Source: Martelella mediterranea (GTDB lineage Bacteria; Pseudomonadota; Alphaproteobacteria; Rhizobiales; Rhizobiaceae). Taken from it: DNA of 64,000 nucleotides. The notes under the pieces are model-generated. The model made no database searches. It worked only from the letters and a program-made list of their open reading frames with translations, and was not told the origin of the DNA. Position 1 is the first letter of the stretch. Each line of letters opens with the position of its first letter. Shown here piece after piece: positions 58,034 through 64,000 of this stretch. The position numbers and the translations under genes were made by a program. Location: contig NZ_SMAR01000004.1 in the NCBI RefSeq assembly GCF_004342225.1, positions 124,001 through 188,000 on the forward strand. Reading direction: 5' to 3'.

Positions 58034-60583
58034 ATGGCTGACGAAACGCAAGCAAATGATCTGAGTGCAATGCCCGTTGAAGCGGTGCTCAAAGAGCTGA
58101 ATGTGGACGCAAACAAAGGTCTGTCTCATTCCGAGGCCGAGGAAAGGCTTTCGACCTACGGCCCGAATGCTCTGCCTGAAGAGAAAACGAACCTGCTTGC
58201 AAAAATCCTCAAGCATTTTATCGGCCCGATCGCATTCATGATCGAAGCTGCCGCTCTGGTTTCTCTGATTCTCGGGAACTGGGGGGACTTCTTCATTATA
58301 TTTGGACTGCTGCTTTTTAATGCGGGGCTCGAACTCTATCAGGATAGCAAAGCCAGCAACGCTCTCGCTGCATTGAAAAATTCACTCGCCCCGCAAGCCA
58401 GTGCGCTGCGGGATGGCGTTGTCAAAACGGTTGAGGCCGCAACGCTGGTTCCCGGCGACATCGTCAAAATCAAACTTGGTGGCATTGTTCCGGCGGATCT
58501 GCGTTTGATCGATGGTGACTATGCTTCGATTGATCAGGCTGCGCTGACCGGGGAATCACTTCCGGTCAACAAGCAGGTCGGGGATGTCGCCTATTCCGGC
58601 AGTGTGGTGAAGCAGGGCGAAATGTCGGCTGTTGTTATTGCAACCGGTACCAAAACCTTCTTTGGAAGGACGGCACAGCTTGTCGCAGGCGCTGGAGCTG
58701 TCAGTCAGGCCCAGAAGGCAATGTTCCAGATCGGTAACTTTCTGATCGTGGTCGCGGTCGTTCTGGCAATGATCATGGTGGCGGTTCAGGTTTATACCGA
58801 TATCGTGATTTCGGACACTTGGGGGCTGAGTGATGCCCTCAATATCCTCCAGTTTGTTCTGGTTCTGCTGGTTGCTTCTATTCCTGTTGCCATGCCGGCC
58901 GTTTTCTCGATTACGATGGCGCTGGGCGCTCTGGCCCTGTCCAAGGAAAAGGCCATTGTGTCGCGCCTTTCGTCCATTGACGAGATGGCTGGTGCAGACA
59001 TTCTCTGCTCCGACAAAACCGGTACGCTCACGAAAAACATCCTGACACTTGGTGACCCGATCCCGGTTGGCAATGCGACAACTGAGGAAATCATTCTTGC
59101 CGGTGCGCTGGCGTCCAGAACCGAGGATGCTGACGCCATCGACACTGCGGTCGTCAGTGCGCTTTCCGACCGGTCGAAGCTTGGAGCCTATAAGGTTGGA
59201 GAGTTCGTGCCGTTCGATCCTGTCTCAAAGCGGACACAGGCGGACGTCGCTGGTCCTGACGGTCGCCGCTTCTTGGTATCCAAGGGTGCTCCGCATGCCA
59301 TTGTGGAGCTTTCAAAGGCAGACAAGACTGTCACTGATACGATTGATCAGCGCGTGGCCGAACTCGGAGCGAAGGGCTACAGAGCGCTTGCCGTCGCCCG
59401 TTCCGATGACGGTGGCGCGAGCTGGGTGCTTCTCGGCGTGTTGCCGATGTTTGATCCGCCGCGTGACGATTCCAAAGCGACGATCGAGAATGTTCGCGCC
59501 AAGGGTGTCGAAGTTAAAATGATTACCGGAGACGACACGGCAATTGCCAAAGAAACGGCCCGGCAACTCGGACTTGGAGCGAATATTCTGCCAGCAGCTG
59601 ATGTGTTCCCGCCGGATATGGATCCGGATAATGTGCCGGGGCCAATCGCGAAGCAGATCCTGCATGCCGATGGCTTTGCCCGGGTCTTTCCCGAGCATAA
59701 ATACGCCATTGTCAAGACATTTCAGAAGAACGGTCATCTTGTTGCCATGACAGGTGACGGGGTGAATGATGCGCCGGCGCTGAAACAGGCGGATTGCGGA
59801 ATTGCTGTTTCCGGAGCCACGGACGCCGCGCGCGGCGCTGCGGCATTGATCCTCACGGCGCCGGGCCTCTCTGTCATTCAAAATGCAATCGATGAGGCGC
59901 GACAGATATTTGGCCGTATCACAAGCTATACGGTCTATCGCGTGGCCTTGACCATGGACATCATGTTCCTCGTGGTGCTCTCGACTATCTTTCTGGGCTT
60001 TCAGCCGCTGACCCCGATCATGATCGTGATGATGTCGCTTCTTGATGACGTTCCGATCATGACGGTTGCCTACGACAATACAAGCGTGTCTGAAACGCCG
60101 ATACGATGGCGCATGCCCAAGCTTCTGACGGTTTCGGCGGTGCTGGGTTTCGTATCGATTGTGCAGTCTTTCGGGCTGCTGCTGATGGGCATGGAGGTTC
60201 TCTCGGAGCCCGCGCGCTGGGCAGGGCTGGGTCTCACCGATCACGCGCACCTGCAATCGATGATGTTTTTGCAGCTTGTGGCCGGAGGGCATCTTCTGAT
60301 GCTCGTCAGCCGAAAGGAAAACTGGTTCATGACGAAACCCTACCCCGCACCACCGCTGATCATTGCCATCGTGCTGACGCAGCTGATTGCCGTGCTGATG
60401 TGTGGGTTCGGGGTACTGGTGCCACAGATTTCATGGAAGCTGATCGGGCTGGTCTGGATCTATCTCATCGCATGGCTTTTTGTCATTGGCCTTGTCCGGA
60501 TCGCCATTGACCATGTCATCGAGAACCGCAGTGCCCGTCGGGCGATGTCGATTGAGGTGATGAACGCGAGGCTGAATGGCTGA
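58034..60583 (+). CDS. Plasma-membrane-type H+-exporting P-type ATPase (P3A)
   Basis: An 849-aa single-chain proton pump related to fungal and plant PMA1 (TIGR01647). In order: N-terminal cation-ATPase domain, actuator motif TGES at 172-175, phosphorylated Asp327 in DKTGTLT, nucleotide domain with KGAPHAI, hinge TGDGVNDAP at 573-581, and six C-terminal helices (FLVVLSTIFLGFQPLTPIMIV). No metal-binding N-terminal cysteines are present. It should export H+ at the cost of ATP. SD is TGAGG. ppk2 follows 125 bp later on the same strand. Confidence 0.92.
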   Translation: MADETQANDLSAMPVEAVLKELNVDANKGLSHSEAEERLSTYGPNALPEEKTNLLAKILKHFIGPIAFMIEAAALVSLILGNWGDFFIIFGLLLFNAGLELYQDSKASNALAALKNSLAPQASALRDGVVKTVEAATLVPGDIVKIKLGGIVPADLRLIDGDYASIDQAALTGESLPVNKQVGDVAYSGSVVKQGEMSAVVIATGTKTFFGRTAQLVAGAGAVSQAQKAMFQIGNFLIVVAVVLAMIMVAVQVYTDIVISDTWGLSDALNILQFVLVLLVASIPVAMPAVFSITMALGALALSKEKAIVSRLSSIDEMAGADILCSDKTGTLTKNILTLGDPIPVGNATTEEIILAGALASRTEDADAIDTAVVSALSDRSKLGAYKVGEFVPFDPVSKRTQADVAGPDGRRFLVSKGAPHAIVELSKADKTVTDTIDQRVAELGAKGYRALAVARSDDGGASWVLLGVLPMFDPPRDDSKATIENVRAKGVEVKMITGDDTAIAKETARQLGLGANILPAADVFPPDMDPDNVPGPIAKQILHADGFARVFPEHKYAIVKTFQKNGHLVAMTGDGVNDAPALKQADCGIAVSGATDAARGAAALILTAPGLSVIQNAIDEARQIFGRITSYTVYRVALTMDIMFLVVLSTIFLGFQPLTPIMIVMMSLLDDVPIMTVAYDNTSVSETPIRWRMPKLLTVSAVLGFVSIVQSFGLLLMGMEVLSEPARWAGLGLTDHAHLQSMMFLQLVAGGHLLMLVSRKENWFMTKPYPAPPLIIAIVLTQLIAVLMCGFGVLVPQISWKLIGLVWIYLIAWLFVIGLVRIAIDHVIENRSARRAMSIEVMNARLNG

Positions 60584-60708
60584 CGGCTATTCTGTCGACA
60601 ACTGTTTTGAATACCGTATCATGCGAATTCAGGTGCTCTGACAGTCTGTGTGTTTGAGCAATCAGGGCTGGTTCGTTCTAGACCTGAGCAGCGCAGGAGG
60701 TATTCGAA

Positions 60709-61551
60709 ATGGATTATCGTAAGAAGCTGATGGTCAAGCCGGGCTCGGATGTCAGTTTGCGTGACATCGCTCCGGATTTTCACGGGCCTATTGAAAGCAA
60801 ACAGGCCGGAAAGGCTGAGCTAGAAGATCTGCTTGAGAAAATCACGCCACTCCAGGAAAACCTTTATGCCGAAAAGAAACATGCCCTTCTGATCGTTCTG
60901 CAAGGCATTGATGCTGCAGGGAAGGATGGTGTCTGCTGGCATGTCATCCGGGCCATGAACCCGCAGGGAACCTATGTCGCGAGCTTCAAGCAGCCGACCG
61001 AGGTTGAGAAGCAGCATGATTTCCTGTGGCGTGTCCATCAGCGCACCCCGGCACTTGGGCAGGTGGCGGTGTTCAACCGCTCCCATTATGAAGATGTCCT
61101 GGTGGCCCGTGTTCATGATCTGGTGCCGGAGCGGGTATGGTCGCGTCGCTATCGACAGATCAATCACTTTGAGGAGTTTCTGGCTGAGAACGGCGTCAGC
61201 ATCGTCAAATTTTTCCTGTACATTTCCAAGGACGAGCAGCTGGAGCGGTTTGAGAAACGCCTTCGGGACAAGGATCGCCAGTGGAAGATTTCTGCTTCTG
61301 ACTATGCCGAACGGGAGCACTGGGATGCCTATATCGAAGCCTATGAAGCGATGCTGTCACAGTGCTCCACTGAGCATGCGCCATGGTATGTTTTGCCGGC
61401 AAACCATAAATGGTTCCGCAATCTTGCTGCCGCGAACATCATTTTCGATACGCTGAAAGATATGAATATTACAACACCTAAGCCAACGGTGGATATTGAC
61501 GAGATTTACCGGCGCTATCATCACGCCGTGCATACCTCGCAAGACAAATGA
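60709..61551 (+). CDS. ppk2: Polyphosphate kinase 2 family protein (PPK2, TIGR03709-like)
   Basis: A 280-aa P-loop kinase with a strong GGAGG SD. Walker A is GIDAAGKDG (66-74), a lid region follows (ERVWSRRYRQINHFEEFL), and Walker B is FNRSHYEDVLVARVH. It ends with APWYVLPANHKWFRNLAAANII. PPK2 enzymes move phosphate between polyphosphate and nucleoside mono- or diphosphates; class I/III is likely by length, but the class cannot be fixed by eye. Residues after the P-loop (GVCWHVIRAMNPQG) deviate from the more usual GTIRHVF. It may share a transcript with the H+-ATPase. Confidence 0.9.
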   Translation: MDYRKKLMVKPGSDVSLRDIAPDFHGPIESKQAGKAELEDLLEKITPLQENLYAEKKHALLIVLQGIDAAGKDGVCWHVIRAMNPQGTYVASFKQPTEVEKQHDFLWRVHQRTPALGQVAVFNRSHYEDVLVARVHDLVPERVWSRRYRQINHFEEFLAENGVSIVKFFLYISKDEQLERFEKRLRDKDRQWKISASDYAEREHWDAYIEAYEAMLSQCSTEHAPWYVLPANHKWFRNLAAANIIFDTLKDMNITTPKPTVDIDEIYRRYHHAVHTSQDK

Positions 61552-61593
61552 ATGATGCGCCGGGCGCGGTCAGGCTTTCGGATGGCGTAAGGC

Positions 61594-61618
61594 GAAAAGG
61601 CGTGATAAACGCCTTTTC
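61594..61618. terminator. Bidirectional terminator between ppk2 and the acetolactate synthase gene
   Basis: GAAAAGGCGT (61594-61603) pairs perfectly with ACGCCTTTTC (61609-61618) over a five-base loop, midway between two convergent genes. Confidence 0.75.
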
Positions 61619-61644
61619 AGATGCATGACGCTTTAGAGGCCGGG

Positions 61645-63297
61645 TTAAAGTGCGGCAGTCAGCTCGCCCAGCCGGTCCGTCAGGCGCGTGTTCTCGCTGT
61701 AGTCGACCGGGCAGGTGATGACGGAAACACCGTCCTCTGCGAGCGCCTTTTTAAGCGTCGGCAACAGATCTTCGGCCTTATCGATCCGATAACCTTTGGC
61801 GCCAAAACTGTTGGCATAGGCGACGAAATCCGGATTGTTGAAATCGACATGTTTGTGGCGCTTGATCTCAAGCTCCATCTTCCATTTGATCAGCCCGTAA
61901 CTGTTGTCTTCCCAGATCAATACCACCATCGGTATGCCAAGGCGGACAGCGGTTTCCAGCTCCTGTGAATTCATCATGAAGCTTCCGTCACCCATGACGG
62001 CAAGTACCTTGCGTTCTGGTTCAGCCAGCTTCACGCCGATGGCACCCGGAAGAGCAAACGCCATGGTCGCTAGTCCGTTGGAAATCAGACAGGTATTTGC
62101 GGCGTAGGTTGGATAAAGCCTTGCCATCCACATCTTGATCGCGCCGGTATCGGCCAGAACCACATCTTTGCGTCCCATGGCCTTGCGGATATCGCTGACG
62201 ATGCGCTGCGGTTTGACCGGAAAGGCCGGGTTGTCCGCGTTTTCCGAAAGTTCGTGATCGACCATTGCGCGGATTTCAGTACTGTGAGGCCAGTTGGCCG
62301 CAAAGTTCTTGTCCACCGCCTCGCCGAGGACCTCCAGAGACCGCGAGATATCGCCTTCAATGCCGACAGTCAGGCTATAGTTGGCGTCTACTTCTGCGGG
62401 GAAACGATGAATGTGAATGATCTTCTTGTCGCCATCCGGGTTCAGTTTGCGCGGTGCAATCTCCTGCAACTCAAAGCCGACGCTCAAAATCAGGTCTGCC
62501 CGGTCGAAACCGAAATTGGTGTAGTCGTGCACCATGAAGCCGGTTGTCCCAAGCGCGTTGGGATGATCATCGGGCATGACGCCCTTGCCATGGAATGTTG
62601 TGGCAACCGGAATCCCCAGCTTTTCAGCAAACTGAACAAGCGCTGCCCCGGCGCCCGCACGGGCGGCTCCATGACCAGCCAGAACGATTGGGCGTTCGGC
62701 CGATTTCAGCGCTTCTGCAGCGCGGGCAACCTGATCGGGAGACGGGGCCTCAGCGCGAACCCGGTTCTTCGGCAATGGGTTAAGGCTGGCATCGGCATCC
62801 ATCGCCTCAACATCCTCCGGCACTCCAAGCCAGGCGGCGCCGGGACGTTCGCTTTCGGCTGACTTGAACGCAGCACGAACCATTTCCGGCAGGGCGTTTG
62901 GGGTCAGTGTGGTTTTCGTCCACTTGGTCACCGGTTTGAACATGGTCTCAAGGTCAACGAACTGATGGGTTTCCTTGTAAATGCGGTTCAGGCCCACTTG
63001 CGCAGTAATTGCAACAAGCGGTGTAGAGTCACAATTTGCATCGGCGACGCCCAAAAGCAGGTTGATCGCGCCGGGACCGAGTGTGGCTGTGCATACACCG
63101 GCTTTGCCGGAGACACGGCCATACATATCGGCCATGAAGGATGCACCCTGTTCAGAGCGTGTCAGAATGAAGCGGATAGACGAGCTGTCGAGGGCATCGA
63201 CCAGTCTGATATTTTCCTCGCCGGGAATACCGAAGACATATTCGACACCTTCGTTTTCCAGGCAATCGACCAGTAGTTTAACAGCACGCTGTGTCAT
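61645..63297 (-). CDS. Acetolactate synthase large subunit-like ThDP enzyme
   Basis: A 550-aa enzyme starting at the ATG 63297 with an AGGAGG SD. EYVFGIPGEEN holds the catalytic glutamate, then HQFVDLETMFKPVTKWTK, a central dehydrogenase-like domain, and the ThDP motif GDGSFMMNSQELETAVRL ending EDNSYGLIKWK. It most resembles catabolic-type synthases (two pyruvates to acetolactate). No ilvH-type small subunit is adjacent, which suits the catabolic type; other pyruvate- or glyoxylate-type reactions are possible. Confidence 0.85.
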   Translation of the reverse strand: MTQRAVKLLVDCLENEGVEYVFGIPGEENIRLVDALDSSSIRFILTRSEQGASFMADMYGRVSGKAGVCTATLGPGAINLLLGVADANCDSTPLVAITAQVGLNRIYKETHQFVDLETMFKPVTKWTKTTLTPNALPEMVRAAFKSAESERPGAAWLGVPEDVEAMDADASLNPLPKNRVRAEAPSPDQVARAAEALKSAERPIVLAGHGAARAGAGAALVQFAEKLGIPVATTFHGKGVMPDDHPNALGTTGFMVHDYTNFGFDRADLILSVGFELQEIAPRKLNPDGDKKIIHIHRFPAEVDANYSLTVGIEGDISRSLEVLGEAVDKNFAANWPHSTEIRAMVDHELSENADNPAFPVKPQRIVSDIRKAMGRKDVVLADTGAIKMWMARLYPTYAANTCLISNGLATMAFALPGAIGVKLAEPERKVLAVMGDGSFMMNSQELETAVRLGIPMVVLIWEDNSYGLIKWKMELEIKRHKHVDFNNPDFVAYANSFGAKGYRIDKAEDLLPTLKKALAEDGVSVITCPVDYSENTRLTDRLGELTAAL

Positions 63298-63494
63298 AGG
63301 GGCTCCTCCTGCTTCCATTCTTGCCGGTGGTAAGCCTAGCACACTCATGGACAGATTGTTATGACACCGGATCTTTAAGGGTTCAGCCTGTGCATCGTGC
63401 CTGTAAGGCGTTGTTTCACTGTTGCTTGCGGCATCGTTTCAGGCAACAGTCCTTTCGTATCTGACAATAAGGCCTAAGGACAGGATCTGAAAAA

Positions 63495-63986
63495 ATGGAC
63501 CGTGCCCACGACCCAAGCCAGCTTGAAATGGTGGTGTTGATGACGCCCGATATGGCGAACTTTTCCGGCAAAGTGCATGGGGGCGCGCTTTTGAACCTGC
63601 TGGATCGTGTTGCCTATTCCTGTGCGGCGCGTTTTTCTCAGGAATATGCTGTCACGCTTTCAGTCGATCAGGTCACCTTCAAGGAACCGATCAATGTCGG
63701 CGAACTCGTCACATTCCGGGCTTCGGTGAATTATACCGGCCGCACGTCGATGGAGATCGGCGTGCGTGTGGAGGCCGAAGAGGTCAGAAGCGGTGCGCGT
63801 CGGCACACCAACTCCTGTTACTTCACAATGGTTGCCGTCGATGCCAACGGCAAGCCGACACCCGTACCCGCACTTGATCTGGCCACGGAAGACAAGAAAA
63901 GGCGTTATGAAGAAGCAAAGATGCGTCATCAGCTTCGCCGTGAATATGCTGATCGGTTCAAGGCGCTGAAGAGTGGGCGGGCGTGA
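63495..63986 (+). CDS. Acyl-CoA thioesterase, hotdog fold (YciA/BACH-like)
   Basis: A 163-aa protein. FSGKVHGGALLNLLDRVAYSCAARF is the hotdog-helix signature of acyl-CoA hydrolases, with the catalytic Asp in LLDRVA; AVTLSVDQVTFKEPINVGELVTF and SYFTMVAVD-like strand (CYFTMVAVDANGK) follow. It hydrolyses acyl-CoA to free acid and CoA in the cytosol. A Lys/Arg-rich tail closes it. Complete, ending 14 bp before the window edge. Confidence 0.9.
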   Translation: MDRAHDPSQLEMVVLMTPDMANFSGKVHGGALLNLLDRVAYSCAARFSQEYAVTLSVDQVTFKEPINVGELVTFRASVNYTGRTSMEIGVRVEAEEVRSGARRHTNSCYFTMVAVDANGKPTPVPALDLATEDKKRRYEEAKMRHQLRREYADRFKALKSGRA

Positions 63987-64000
63987 ACCGGTAAAGCGTC

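Noticed and set aside
59312-60292. 326-codon minus-strand frame opposite the H+-ATPase gene
   Set aside because: It mirrors the codon pattern of a conserved gene, is rich in Arg/His and has no recognisable domain.
1-64000. tRNA, rRNA, CRISPR, insertion sequence, integrase or att sites
   Set aside because: No T-loop GTTCGAAT-type motif in a cloverleaf, no direct-repeat arrays, and no transposase or recombinase other than RuvC/FtsK were found on reading.

Overview
The window looks like conserved chromosomal core of an alphaproteobacterium of the order Hyphomicrobiales (Rhizobiales), most likely family Brucellaceae (Brucella/Ochrobactrum/Pseudochrobactrum relatives). The reasons are the gene content and order: tkt-gapA near pgk, DUF4164-zapA-6S-fau, a YmdB-like phosphodiesterase, ruvCAB, rnd/aspS, parC, bpt, RDD, hemB, glyA-nrdR, nusB, hppA, bamE/ubiquinol-cytochrome c chaperone, YceD-plsX-fabH-ihfA-merR. 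Several proteins known only from alphaproteobacteria (DUF1244, DUF2312, DUF1465, DUF1192, DUF6163) and a zinc-free L31 fit this. Genus-level placement is inference. I see no rRNA, tRNA, prophage, insertion sequence, integrase or CRISPR array.

Layout. 1-2.1 kb: 3' end of an N-formylglutamate amidohydrolase-like gene, two small conserved proteins and a TauE/SafE permease. 2.2-8.4 kb: ThiE-like protein, exported Sel1-repeat protein, membrane GGDEF cyclase, inositol monophosphatase, and a MotA/TolQ-like plus MotB/OmpA-like pair that should form an ion-driven envelope complex of unknown output. 8.4-16.4 kb: DMT permease, iron-sulfur (6-4) photolyase-like protein, ABC exporter, rpmE, DUF1465, DUF1192, MFS permease, small membrane protein. 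16.4-23.2 kb: central carbon metabolism (pgk, gapA, tkt on the minus strand) with a K+/H+ antiporter gene inside the cluster. 23.8-29.4 kb: DUF4164, zapA, 6S RNA, fau, a YmdB-like phosphodiesterase and a membrane-domain-less FtsK. 29.4-36.9 kb: a NaChBac-type ion channel, exported metallo-hydrolase, yebC, LLM oxidoreductase, ruvCAB, rnd.

37.2-49.8 kb: aspS, an uncharacterised exported protein, parC, bpt, RDD protein, hemB, DUF6163, L,D-transpeptidase, glyA-nrdR and nusB. The ribD-ribE-ribH genes that sit between nrdR and nusB in Brucella are absent here. 50.1-57.8 kb: proton-pumping pyrophosphatase, bamE, cytochrome bc1 assembly chaperone, YceD, plsX, fabH, ihfA and a MerR regulator. 58.0-64.0 kb: a plasma-membrane-type H+-ATPase, a PPK2 kinase, an unpaired acetolactate synthase large subunit and an acyl-CoA thioesterase; this last block looks the most accessory.

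Most of the window is housekeeping sequence, and I do not claim a clearly new defence or mobile system. The best leads are the stator-like pair at 6.3-8.4 kb, the H+-ATPase/PPK2 block, the missing riboflavin genes, a palindrome over the merR -10 element, a 13-codon leader ORF before the phosphodiesterase gene, and several structured leaders. Many starts are TTG or GTG and were chosen by Shine-Dalgarno (SD) spacing. All promoter and terminator calls were made by eye.
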